Assembly: GCA_015067435.1 (NCBI GenBank)
Contig: SVMM01000008.1
Coordinates: forward strand, 87,853 to 151,852
DNA from: Oscillospiraceae bacterium
GTDB lineage: Bacteria; Bacillota; Clostridia; Oscillospirales; Oscillospiraceae
Length of the DNA stretch: 64,000 nt
Direction of reading: 5' to 3'
Below, piece after piece: positions 43,626 to 51,866 of this stretch (position 1 is its first letter; each line of letters starts with the position of its first letter). A program made the translations under genes and the position numbers. The notes under the pieces were generated by a model. The model did no database searches and was not told the DNA's origin. It worked only from the letters and a program-made list of their open reading frames with translations.

Positions 43626-45099
43626 GATCGATCTCAAGATCAACAAGGAAGGCCTCAAGCACAACATCGAGAAGGCGCGGGAGAACAACATCATCATCCC
43701 GACCATCGCGCAGATGCAGGACCCCGACAAGATCCCCGAGCCGATCAAGAAGAAGCTGAAGAAGACGGGCCTGTGGGACGTCGATCCCGTCAACCTCTTC
43801 CGCATCAACTGGCACAACGAGGCGAAGGAGACCGGCGGCCTCTATCAGAAGGTGCCCAACTACGTCGAGATCCCCAGCGAGCTTTCCGGTGTGCCGTGCC
43901 GCATCCTCGCCATGAGCGGCAAGTGGTTCCCGACGGGCTGCCACAAGGTCGGCGCGTCCTTCGGCTGCCTCGCCCCGCGTCTGGTGACCGGTCAGTTCGA
44001 CGCGACCTATCACCATGCCGTGTGGCCGTCGACCGGCAACTACTGCCGCGGCGGCGCGTTCAACTCCAAGCTGCTCGCGTGCGACAGCGTGGCGATCCTG
44101 CCGCAGGATATGTCCAAGGAGCGCTTTGACTGGCTCAAGAAGATCGCGGGTCAGATCATTGCGACGCCGGGCTGCGAGTCCAACGTCAAGGAGATCTTCG
44201 ACAAGACCTGGGAGCTCAAGCAGGACCCCAGCATGATGATCTTCAACCAGTTCGCCGAGATGGGCAACCCGCTGTGGCACTACAACGTCACGGGCTACGC
44301 CCTTGCTGAGCTGTTTGAGGCGGTCAAGAAGCCCGGTCAGAAGCTGGCCGGCGCCGCGTTCACCTCCGGCTCCGCCGGCACGATGTCCGCGGGTGACCTC
44401 CTCAAGGAACGCTATCCGTACAGCAAGCTCGCCGTCGGCGAGGCGCTGCAGTGCCCGACCATCCTTGACAACGGCTTCGGCGGCCACCGCATCGAGGGCA
44501 TCGGCGACAAGCACATCCCGTGGGTGCACAACGTCCGCAACACCGACATGGCGATCGCCATCGACGACGAGGACAGCCAGCGCCTGCTGCGCCTGTTCAA
44601 CACGACCGAGGGCCAGAAGTACCTCAAGAACGAGCTGGGGCTCGACGACGAGCTGATCGAAAAGCTCACGTGGATGGGCATTTCCGGCATCGCGAACGTG
44701 CTTTGCTGCATCAAGATGGCGAAGTATTACGAGCTGACCGAGAACGACATCCTCGTCACCGTCCTGACCGACTCCGCGGTGATGTACCAGTCCCGCGTCA
44801 AGGAGCTCAACAAGATGTACGGCAAGTACAGCGTGAACGAAGCCGGCAAGGATCACGCGCTGCACATGCTCGGCCTCAAGACCGACAGCATGCTGGAGCT
44901 GACCTATGCCGAGCGCAAGCGCGTCCACAACCTCAAGTATTACACATGGGTCGAGCAGCAGGGCATGAACGTCGAGGACCTCAACGCCCAGTGGTACGAC
45001 ACCAAGCACACGTGGGACGCCGTCCACGCGCAGGCGAAGGAACTTGACAAGCTCATCAACGCCTTCAACGACGAGGTCGGCCTGCTCAAGAAGCTGTAA
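43618..45099 (+). CDS. Fold-type II PLP-dependent enzyme (unassigned, ~490 residues)
   Basis: A 493-residue PLP protein. The probable Schiff-base lysine is Lys110 in FPTGCHKVGASFG, the phosphate-binding loop is WPSTGNYCRGG, and a Gly/Ser-rich TSGSAGTMSAGD lies further on. It is longer than cysteine synthase or YgeX (about 400) and does not carry the YgeX FKxLGG lysine motif. Similar proteins sit beside YgeW in clostridial clusters. A beta-elimination or lyase step on a diamino- or ureido-acid is the likely role. GGAGG precedes the start inside the regulator gene, so both are co-expressed. Confidence 0.75.
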   Translation: MGKIDLKINKEGLKHNIEKARENNIIIPTIAQMQDPDKIPEPIKKKLKKTGLWDVDPVNLFRINWHNEAKETGGLYQKVPNYVEIPSELSGVPCRILAMSGKWFPTGCHKVGASFGCLAPRLVTGQFDATYHHAVWPSTGNYCRGGAFNSKLLACDSVAILPQDMSKERFDWLKKIAGQIIATPGCESNVKEIFDKTWELKQDPSMMIFNQFAEMGNPLWHYNVTGYALAELFEAVKKPGQKLAGAAFTSGSAGTMSAGDLLKERYPYSKLAVGEALQCPTILDNGFGGHRIEGIGDKHIPWVHNVRNTDMAIAIDDEDSQRLLRLFNTTEGQKYLKNELGLDDELIEKLTWMGISGIANVLCCIKMAKYYELTENDILVTVLTDSAVMYQSRVKELNKMYGKYSVNEAGKDHALHMLGLKTDSMLELTYAERKRVHNLKYYTWVEQQGMNVEDLNAQWYDTKHTWDAVHAQAKELDKLINAFNDEVGLLKKL

Positions 45100-45119
45100 G
45101 CACACCACATCAACGCCTC

Positions 45120-45145
45120 AAAGGCGGGGCAGAAGCCCCGCCTTT
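45120..45145 (+). terminator. Hairpin between the two PLP enzyme genes
   Basis: AAAGGCGGGGC, loop AGAA, GCCCCGCCTTT (11 pairs), followed by GCTCT and then the next gene's ribosome site. Probably a partial terminator or an mRNA-stabilising hairpin. Confidence 0.55.
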
Positions 45146-45165
45146 GCTCTATAAGGAGATAAGCT

Positions 45166-46404
45166 ATGAAAAACGTCATTCACGCGAAATGCGTCAAGTG
45201 CGGCAAGACCTACGAGGCGACACCGAACCTCACCAACTGCTCCTGCGGCGGCATCCTCGACATTATCTACGATTACGACTACATCAAGGCGAACCTCACG
45301 AAGGAAAAGCTCGCATCCCGTCCGAACACCATGTGGCGCTACCGCGAGCTGCTGCCCGTCGAGGAGACGACGCCCGACACGCCGCTGCGCGTGGGCTGGA
45401 GCCCGCTGTACGAGGCTGACAGGCTCGGCGAAAAACTGGGCGTCAAAAAGCTGTGGATCAAGGACGACGGGCAGAACCCCACCGCGTCGCTCAAGGACCG
45501 CGCAAGCGCCATGGCAGTCGCGAAGGCAAAGGAGGCGGGCGCCGTCATCATTGCCTGTTCCTCTACTGGCAATGCCGCCAGTTCTTTGGCTGGCAACGCC
45601 GCTGCGGCAGGGCTGCGCACATTCATCTTTGTGCCAGAGCGCGCGCCCAAGGGCAAGGTCGCGCAGCTGATGACCTTCGGCGCGAACGTGATCTCGGTGC
45701 AGGGCAACTATGAGGAGACGTTCGAGCTCTCGAAAAAGGCAATCGACAAGTGGGGCTGGTACAACCGCAACGCGGCGATCAACCCGTACCTCTCCGAGGG
45801 CAAGAAGACTGTCTCGCTGGAGATCGCGGAGCAGCTTGGCTGGAAGATGCCGGATTATCTCGCCATCTCGGTCGGCGACGGCTGCACCATCGCGGGCGTG
45901 TGGAAGGGCCTCAAGGACCTCTACGCCATCGGGTTTATCGATAAGCTGCCGCGGCTCATCTCCACGCAGGCGGAGGGCTGCCACCCCATCAACCGCGCCA
46001 TCGCGGAGAACAAGCCGTGGGAGCCGATGGAGGAGAACACGCTTGCCGACTCCATCGCTGTCGGCGTGCCGCGCAACGCGGACAAGGCGCTCATGGCGAT
46101 CCGCGAATCGAACGGCATCGTCGTGAACGTCACGGACGAGGAGATCATGGCGGCGCAGAAGCTGCTCGGCACGACCTGCGGCGTCTTCGGCGAGCCGGCG
46201 GGCGTCACGGGCACGGCAGGGCTCAAGAAGCTCTGCGAGCAGGGCGTCATCGGAAAAAACGACACGGTTGTGTCGGTGGTGACGGGCAACGGCCTCAAGG
46301 ACGTCGCAAACGCGATCAAGTTCTGCGGCGAGCCGATGAAGCTTCCGAACGATCTGGACGCGCTGGTTGCCGAGATCGACAAGCGCGGGCTCAAAACCAA
46401 GTAA
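45166..46404 (+). CDS. Threonine synthase-like fold-type II PLP enzyme
   Basis: A 412-residue protein. An N-terminal zinc-ribbon-like segment (Cys9, Cys12, Cys25, Cys27) precedes a threonine-synthase-type PLP domain. Lys110 in NPTASLKDRAS is the cofactor lysine, and SSTGNAASSLAG is the phosphate loop. True threonine synthase is one option. The placement 66 bases after another PLP enzyme within the purine-degradation genes suggests a gamma/beta-lyase role on 2,3-diaminopropionate-type intermediates. AAGGAG precedes the start; a strong terminator follows. Confidence 0.78.
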   Translation: MKNVIHAKCVKCGKTYEATPNLTNCSCGGILDIIYDYDYIKANLTKEKLASRPNTMWRYRELLPVEETTPDTPLRVGWSPLYEADRLGEKLGVKKLWIKDDGQNPTASLKDRASAMAVAKAKEAGAVIIACSSTGNAASSLAGNAAAAGLRTFIFVPERAPKGKVAQLMTFGANVISVQGNYEETFELSKKAIDKWGWYNRNAAINPYLSEGKKTVSLEIAEQLGWKMPDYLAISVGDGCTIAGVWKGLKDLYAIGFIDKLPRLISTQAEGCHPINRAIAENKPWEPMEENTLADSIAVGVPRNADKALMAIRESNGIVVNVTDEEIMAAQKLLGTTCGVFGEPAGVTGTAGLKKLCEQGVIGKNDTVVSVVTGNGLKDVANAIKFCGEPMKLPNDLDALVAEIDKRGLKTK

Positions 46405-46410
46405 TTTACG

Positions 46411-46449
46411 CAAAAGGGCGTTTGGCTAAAAAGCCAAACGCCCTTTTTG
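46411..46449. terminator. Bidirectional terminator
   Basis: CAAAAGGGCGTTTGGCT, loop AAAA, AGCCAAACGCCCTTTTTG. It separates the convergent threonine-synthase-like and repeat-protein genes. Confidence 0.88.
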
Positions 46450-46451
46450 TA

Positions 46452-47231
46452 TCAGGGATTCGGATTTTCCGCCGCACCGCCGAGCGGCTGGCCGGTCGTG
46501 GGGTCGAACGCAAACGACTCCGTCATGCCGCCGAGCGGCAAACCGGTCGCGGGGTCGAACGCGGGCGGCTCCGCTGTGCCGCCGAGCGGAAGACCGGTCG
46601 CGGGGTCGAACGCGGGCGGCTCCGTCATGCCGCCGAGCGGAAGACCGGTCGCGGGGTCGAACGCGGGCGGCTCCTGCGGGAAGGCACCTTGCGGCGTTGC
46701 GTCCAGCATCAGCTCGATGGGGGTCTGCACGGCGCTGCCAATCTCGCTGGACGCCGCTTCCGCGTCGGCCTGCAGCGCAGCCTGATCGAAGCGGGCGGCC
46801 TCCGCCTCCTGCTGTGCCGCCTTTCTGCCTTCCTCGTGCGCCTGACGGGCGGCCTCCGCCGCCTCCTCGCGCGCCTGCGCGACGGCGTCTTCCTTCTCCT
46901 TTGCCGCCTTTTGCAGCTCCTTTTCCATCACCTTCTGGTTGTGCTTCTTCTCAAAGAGATGCACGATGCGCGCGATCACCGTCACCAGCACCAGTACGAT
47001 GCCGATCCAGCTGGCGGCGCCGAGGGGGAAAAGAGTTTTCAGCGTCCAGAAATCGGGAACGCCGAGGAAGATAAACAGCACGCAGCAGGCGAGCGCCACG
47101 CCGAAGAGCAGCACCCACATCATCGACTTGACCGCCGAGCTTTTGCGCACGCGCAGATAGTTGACCAAGAAGAGCACCGAGAGCAGCGCAAACGCCGGAA
47201 ACTGGGCAAACAGCAAATATTTCCACGTCAC
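46452..47231 (-). CDS. Membrane protein with coiled coil and FDPATGLPLGG repeats
   Basis: A 259-residue protein of unknown function. Three hydrophobic helices lie in residues 5-95, followed by a charged coiled coil (about 98-155) and a C-terminal tail of four 17-residue repeats with the core FDPATGLPLGG. The start is GTG at 47231 with AAAGGAGG nine bases upstream; that site overlaps the hyuA stop codon, so translation is coupled to hyuA. The repeat tail resembles short DPxTGxP motifs seen in some Firmicute membrane proteins, but no role is assigned. Confidence 0.72.
   Translation of the reverse strand: MTWKYLLFAQFPAFALLSVLFLVNYLRVRKSSAVKSMMWVLLFGVALACCVLFIFLGVPDFWTLKTLFPLGAASWIGIVLVLVTVIARIVHLFEKKHNQKVMEKELQKAAKEKEDAVAQAREEAAEAARQAHEEGRKAAQQEAEAARFDQAALQADAEAASSEIGSAVQTPIELMLDATPQGAFPQEPPAFDPATGLPLGGMTEPPAFDPATGLPLGGTAEPPAFDPATGLPLGGMTESFAFDPTTGQPLGGAAENPNP
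46477..46680 (-). repeat. Four 51-base tandem repeats
   Basis: The 11-base word CCGCCGAGCGG recurs at 46477, 46528, 46579 and 46630, exactly 51 bases apart. The inner copies are nearly identical; the copy at the gene end is most diverged. They encode the C-terminal repeats of the membrane protein. Confidence 0.9.
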
Positions 47232-47246
47232 GGCGAACGTCCTCCT

Positions 47247-48629
47247 TTACAGCATGCACTTTTCGCGCGCGAGGTACTGCCCCGCCTTTTCGCCGACGAG
47301 CGTCCCGCGGTCTACCGCGAGCGCGCCGTGCAGATACACCGAGCGGATCGAGCCCGAGGTCTTGAAGCCCTCAAACGGCGTATAGCCCGCCTTGGAAGCG
47401 AGCTCCGCGCCGCGCAGCACGTGATCCGCGTTCGGGTCGTAGACCACGATGTCGGCGTCGCTGCCCTCCGCGAGCGCGCCCTTGCGCGGATAGAGGCCGT
47501 AGAGCTTCGCGGGGTTCTCCGACAGCGCGCGGCACATATCGGCGAGGCTGATGCGGTGCTGCGCGACGCCCGCGGTGTAGATCAGCTCGCCGCGTGTTTC
47601 GACGCCGGGCAGACCGCCGGGGATCCTGGTGAAGTCCTCGCGGCCCATATCCTTCTGCGCGAGCGTGAACGAGCAGTGGTCCGTGGACACCGTCTGCACC
47701 GAGCCGCGCTTGAGCGCGTGCCAGAGCGCGGCGGCGTCGTCCTGCGTGCGGATCGGGGGCGCGCAGACGAAGCGCGCCGCCAGCGACCAGTCGGGATCGT
47801 AGTACACGGAGTCGTCGAGCAGCAGATACTGCGGGCAGGTCTCAGCATAGACCGTCTGGCCGCGCTTGCGCGCCGCCTCGATCTCCGCGAGCGCTGCGCG
47901 GTTGGTCGTGTGGACGATGATGACGGGCGCGTCCGCCGCCTGCGCGATGCGCAGAACGCGGTGTACCGCCTCCGCCTCCAGATAGTCCGGGCGCGCGAGC
48001 GGATGGGAGGACACCTCCGCACCGTGTCCCGCCGCCTTGAGCTCCGCGATGCGCGCGTCGATGACGCCCGCGTTCTCGCAATGGAAGCCGCAGATGCCGC
48101 CGCGTGCCTTCAACGCCTTGAGCGCGCGGTAGATCGTCTCGTCCGGCAGCATCATGGCGGGGTAGGTGAGGTACATCTTGAACGAGGTGATGCCGGCGGC
48201 GAACATGTCGTCCAGCTCGCGCTCGATGCTCTCGTTCCAGTCGTCGATGGTCATGTGGAAGCCGTAGTCGCACCAGCACTTGCCGTCCGCCTTTTCGTGC
48301 CAGAGCTTCAGCCCGTGGGCAAGCGTTTCGCCCTTGTTGGGGCAGGCGAAGTCGATGACGGAGGTGGTGCCGCCGCGGATCGCGGCGCGGGTGCCGCTCT
48401 CGAAATCGTCCGCCGTCGTGGTGTTGCACACGTCGAGGTCAAAATGCGTATGCGCGTCGATGAAGCCGGGGAAGAGGTAGCAGTCGCTCACGTCGACGAC
48501 CTTGCTGTCCCACGGCGCGTCCTTGAGGACGTGGCCGACCTTCTCAATCTTTTCGCCGTCGATGAGCACGTCGGCGCGCTTGCAGGATCGCCCGCTGACC
48601 ACAAAGCCGCCGCGCAGAATGGTTTTCAT
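47247..48629 (-). CDS. hyuA: HyuA-type dihydropyrimidinase/hydantoinase
   Basis: A 460-residue cyclic-amidohydrolase. The binuclear metal site is complete: His60 and His62 in DAHTHFD, the carboxylated Lys151 in TSFKMYLTY, His183 in GFHCENAG, His240 in VHTTN and a late Asp in STDHCSF. It opens a cyclic ureide such as a hydantoin or dihydropyrimidine; in this island a reduced purine-derived ring is expected. ATG 48629 has AAAGGAG eight bases upstream; the open frame beyond lacks a site. E. coli HyuA (YgeZ) sits in the equivalent gene set. Confidence 0.88.
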   Translation of the reverse strand: MKTILRGGFVVSGRSCKRADVLIDGEKIEKVGHVLKDAPWDSKVVDVSDCYLFPGFIDAHTHFDLDVCNTTTADDFESGTRAAIRGGTTSVIDFACPNKGETLAHGLKLWHEKADGKCWCDYGFHMTIDDWNESIERELDDMFAAGITSFKMYLTYPAMMLPDETIYRALKALKARGGICGFHCENAGVIDARIAELKAAGHGAEVSSHPLARPDYLEAEAVHRVLRIAQAADAPVIIVHTTNRAALAEIEAARKRGQTVYAETCPQYLLLDDSVYYDPDWSLAARFVCAPPIRTQDDAAALWHALKRGSVQTVSTDHCSFTLAQKDMGREDFTRIPGGLPGVETRGELIYTAGVAQHRISLADMCRALSENPAKLYGLYPRKGALAEGSDADIVVYDPNADHVLRGAELASKAGYTPFEGFKTSGSIRSVYLHGALAVDRGTLVGEKAGQYLAREKCML

Positions 48630-48666
48630 AGGAGTCACTCCTTTGCCGTTCATTTGTCCAACGAAC

Positions 48667-48695
48667 AGCATAGCACATTTTGCACCGGATTTCTA
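48667..48695 (-). promoter_or_regulatory. Possible promoter of hyuA
   Basis: On the minus strand TAGAAA (48690-48695) and TATGCT (48667-48672) with a 17-base spacer and a TG extension before the -10 box. Confidence 0.5.
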
Positions 48696-48703
48696 CCCAA
48701 AAA

Positions 48704-48737
48704 TAAAGGAGAGACGCCGTAAGGTGTCTCTCCTTTA
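48704..48737 (-). terminator. Terminator after ygfK
   Basis: TAAAGGAGAGAC-CC arms pair around TTAC, and on the minus strand TTTATTTTTGGG follows. It ends the ssnA-ygfK unit before hyuA. Confidence 0.82.
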
Positions 48738-48746
48738 CGATAGCGG

Positions 48747-51698
48747 TTATTGATAGAGATAGCTGTACTTGTCGCGGATGGTGCGAATCATTTCCTCCAG
48801 CATCGGCGGGAGTCCGGTGTCCGCCGAGGAGAGGTCAATATCCTGTTCGCCCGCGAACATGCGCACGCGGATCTTGTCGCCGCCGAGGAACAGCACGCCC
48901 GCGTTTTTGCTGTCCGCCATGTCCTCCGCGGTCTGGAACAGGGTGAACTTGTCGCGGCAAGGCTCGGAGGCGTAGGGGCAGAACTGCGTGCAGTTGCCGC
49001 ACTCGTTGCACATCTTGTCCACGTGCAGGATCTGGTGGGAGTCGCCGTGCAGCTTGATGACCACATTGGCACGGTTGGGGCAGGAATCGACGCAGTTTTC
49101 GCAGATGACGCGGCACTGGAGGCAGCGCTCGCCCTCGCAGCACACGTCGGACGCCATGGCGAGCACGCCCTTCTTGGCGATCGTGCCCGCGTGGCAGGCG
49201 TACGCTTCCTCGGGAATGTCGTACTCGTGCTTTTTGCCGGTGACAGCCTCGCAGAACGCGGCGGCGTCCGCGATGCCCTCGACAATGGTCGCGGGGCCGC
49301 GGTGGGCGTCGCCCGCGCACCAGACGCCATCGACGTTCGTCTGGAACGCGGGACCCTTGCGCTCCAGTTCGATGCCGTTCGCCGCCATGAGCGCGTCGTC
49401 CACCTTCTCGCCGACGGCGGAGACGACGAGGCCGCAGGGGATGGTGAAGGTCTCGCCCGTGGGCTCGGGGCTGCGGCGACCGGACGCGTCCGGCGCACCG
49501 AGCTTCATTTTTTCGCAGGTGAGCAGGCCGTCCGCCTGCCTGACCGGCGCGGCGAGCTCGATAAACGTGACGCCCTCGTCGATGGCGAGCTGGAGCTCGT
49601 GCTCATCGGCGGGCATCTCCTTCTTCGTGCGGCGATAGAGGATGGATGCGTGCGCCCCGGCGCGCTTGGCGACGCGCGCGGCGTCCATGGCTGTGTTGCC
49701 CGCGCCGACGACCACGACGCTGCCCGTGAGGCTGGGCTTGACCTGCGTCTTCATCTCCTTCATCCATTGGATGACGCCCGCAACGTTGCCCTCAATGTCA
49801 AGTTTTCCTGCCTTCCATGCGCCGGTCGCCATGAGGATGTGCGTGTAGCCCTGCTTTTTCAACTCGTCCACGGACGGGGCGGGCGCGCCGCACTTGATCT
49901 CAACGCCGTACTTCTGCATGAGCGCGATGTCCTTGTCGATCGCCTCATCGCTGATGCGGAAGGCGGGGATGACGTAGCGCGGCACGCCGCCGAGCTTCTC
50001 CTCACGCTCGAAGATCGTGGTCTCGACGCCGGCTCTGCCAAGGAAGTACGCCGCGGCGATACCGGTCGGGCCGCCGCCGACGATGGCGGCCTTCTTGCCC
50101 GCAACCTTTTCGGGCTTTTTGATCGACGCCATCAGCGCGTCGTAGCCGTGCGCGGCGGCGATGAGCTTGGTGTCGCGGATGTGGATGCTCTCGTCGTAGA
50201 AGTTGCGCGAGCACTTGTTCTGGCAGCGGTGCGCGCAGATGGTGCCCGTGATGAACGGCAGGGCGTTTTTCTCGGTAATGAGCTTGAGCGCGGGGCCGTA
50301 GAGACCCTTGCGGCACAGCTCCATGTACTCGGGGATATCCTGCTCGATGGGGCAGCCGCCCGTGCAGGGCGCGACGAAACAGTCGAGCCACGGCACCTGC
50401 TCCTTGCTCTTGCGGGTGGGCAGGGGCTTGATGGGCTTGCGGTGGTGGACGTCGCGCTGCGCGGCGGCGGCAAGCTCCGAGATGCCGGCGGTGTACGTGC
50501 CGTCGAACGCGTGATAGGGGAGCGCCTCCACCTTTTCGACCATCTGGCGCAGGCGGTTGTAGCCGCCGGGCTTGAGGATCGTTGTGGCGACGGTGATCGG
50601 CCAGATGCCCGCGGCAAAGAGCTTGTCGCAGTTAAAGAACTCCGCGCCGCCCGCGAACGAGATGCGCATTTTGCCGCCGAACGCGCGGGAGATACGGCTG
50701 CACATCTCGATGGTCAGCGGGAAGAGGCTGCGGCCGGACATGTACATCTCATTGCCGGGCAGCTCGTTTCTCGTGGTGTCGACGGGGAAGGTGTTGGAGA
50801 GCTTGAGGCCAAATTCGAGACCGCACTTGTCCGCGAGCTTCTGCAGGCGCTCGAACATCGGCACGGCGTCCTCCCACTGCAGATCCTCGTTGAAGTGGTG
50901 CTCGTCGAAGACGATGTAGTCATAGCCCATGCCGTCGAGGATCGTGCGCGCGGTCTTGTAGCCGAGGATGGTCGGATTGCACTTGACGAAGGTGTGCAGG
51001 TGCTTTTCGGAGATCAGGTACGACGCGATGCGCTCGATCTCGTCCGGCGGACATCCGTGCAGCGTCGAGACCGTGACGGAGCGGGAAACGCGCGGGGAAA
51101 TGCCGTCGATGAACGCGGTCTCGGCGGGAAAAAGCTCTTTCAGGACCTTTTTGCACTCGATGAACTGCGGCGTCTTGCTCGCGTCCATCATGTTGTCGAT
51201 GTAGGTGTTGACCTTATCGCCCTTGATGCCCTCCAGATCATAACCGACGGACATGTTGAACACGAAGCCGTTGGGGTCGCCGAGGCCGTAGACCTTGGAG
51301 ATGACCTTGAGCGCGCACCACGCCTTGATGTACTCGTCCTGCGCCTGCGGCACGGTCAGCTCAGTGCTCCACTCCTGATTGTAGCCCTCGTCCATGGCGA
51401 GGATGCAGGGGCGCGGCACGCAGGCGGCGAGCTCGGCGCCGTCCATCTTCTGCACGGTCTTGACCTCGAAAAAGCGCGCGCCGGCGAAGTAGGACGCGAT
51501 GATGTTCTGCGCGAGCTGGCTGTTCGGGCCGGCGGCGGGGCCGAAGGGCGTCTCAATGCGCTCGCCGAAGATGGGCAGCGTCTTGCCGGACGCGTGATAC
51601 GACTTGTGGACGCCGAAGATATCGCCGTTCGCGGCGTACTCCGTCACGATCCAGTTCATCAGGGACGCAAAGGGGATGGGGTACATTTTTTCGGACAT
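48747..51698 (-). CDS. ygfK: YgfK-type multidomain flavin/iron-sulfur oxidoreductase
   Basis: A 983-residue protein. Residues 1-420 form a TIM-barrel flavin domain like dihydropyrimidine/dihydroorotate dehydrogenases. About 440-520 is a GltD-type Fe-S domain (CTGGCPIEQDIP, GTICAHRCQNKCSRN). Two nucleotide-binding folds follow (AAIVGGGPTGIAAAYFLG and VVVVGAGNTAMDAAR). The C-terminus adds a Cys cluster (CLQCRVICENCVDSCP) and CNECGNCTQFCP. It is named a putative selenate reductase, but in purine islands a reductive ring dearomatisation with NAD(P)H or ferredoxin is more likely. AGGAGG precedes the start. Confidence 0.9.
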   Translation of the reverse strand: MSEKMYPIPFASLMNWIVTEYAANGDIFGVHKSYHASGKTLPIFGERIETPFGPAAGPNSQLAQNIIASYFAGARFFEVKTVQKMDGAELAACVPRPCILAMDEGYNQEWSTELTVPQAQDEYIKAWCALKVISKVYGLGDPNGFVFNMSVGYDLEGIKGDKVNTYIDNMMDASKTPQFIECKKVLKELFPAETAFIDGISPRVSRSVTVSTLHGCPPDEIERIASYLISEKHLHTFVKCNPTILGYKTARTILDGMGYDYIVFDEHHFNEDLQWEDAVPMFERLQKLADKCGLEFGLKLSNTFPVDTTRNELPGNEMYMSGRSLFPLTIEMCSRISRAFGGKMRISFAGGAEFFNCDKLFAAGIWPITVATTILKPGGYNRLRQMVEKVEALPYHAFDGTYTAGISELAAAAQRDVHHRKPIKPLPTRKSKEQVPWLDCFVAPCTGGCPIEQDIPEYMELCRKGLYGPALKLITEKNALPFITGTICAHRCQNKCSRNFYDESIHIRDTKLIAAAHGYDALMASIKKPEKVAGKKAAIVGGGPTGIAAAYFLGRAGVETTIFEREEKLGGVPRYVIPAFRISDEAIDKDIALMQKYGVEIKCGAPAPSVDELKKQGYTHILMATGAWKAGKLDIEGNVAGVIQWMKEMKTQVKPSLTGSVVVVGAGNTAMDAARVAKRAGAHASILYRRTKKEMPADEHELQLAIDEGVTFIELAAPVRQADGLLTCEKMKLGAPDASGRRSPEPTGETFTIPCGLVVSAVGEKVDDALMAANGIELERKGPAFQTNVDGVWCAGDAHRGPATIVEGIADAAAFCEAVTGKKHEYDIPEEAYACHAGTIAKKGVLAMASDVCCEGERCLQCRVICENCVDSCPNRANVVIKLHGDSHQILHVDKMCNECGNCTQFCPYASEPCRDKFTLFQTAEDMADSKNAGVLFLGGDKIRVRMFAGEQDIDLSSADTGLPPMLEEMIRTIRDKYSYLYQ

Positions 51699-51716
51699 GG
51701 TCGAAACCTCCTGTTC

Positions 51717-51854
51717 TTATTGTTGACGGCGCAGCTTCCGCCCGTAGAGCGCCCTGCCGGCCAGAAAGCCGCAGAGTCCGTAAACGGTGGAAAGCGTCAG
51801 AAAGATGACAAACAAAACGGTGAGCTGCCGGTCGGACAATTCGATCTTTTTCAT
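51717..51854 (-). CDS. Small single-pass membrane protein (45 residues)
   Basis: An ATG at 51854 with GAGGAA upstream opens 45 codons: MKKIELSDRQ, a hydrophobic stretch (about residues 11-35, LTVLFVIFLTLSTVYGLCGF) and a basic tail ending GRKLRRQQ. It lies 12 bases after ssnA and 18 bases before ygfK, so it is in their operon. No family is recognised. It could anchor or regulate YgfK or SsnA at the membrane. Confidence 0.62.
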   Translation of the reverse strand: MKKIELSDRQLTVLFVIFLTLSTVYGLCGFLAGRALYGRKLRRQQ

Positions 51855-51866
51855 GGCTCGGCTTCC

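Noticed and set aside
46477..46680. A CRISPR array or mobile repeat
   Set aside because: The 51-base units are head-to-tail with no spacers and lie in frame within a gene.
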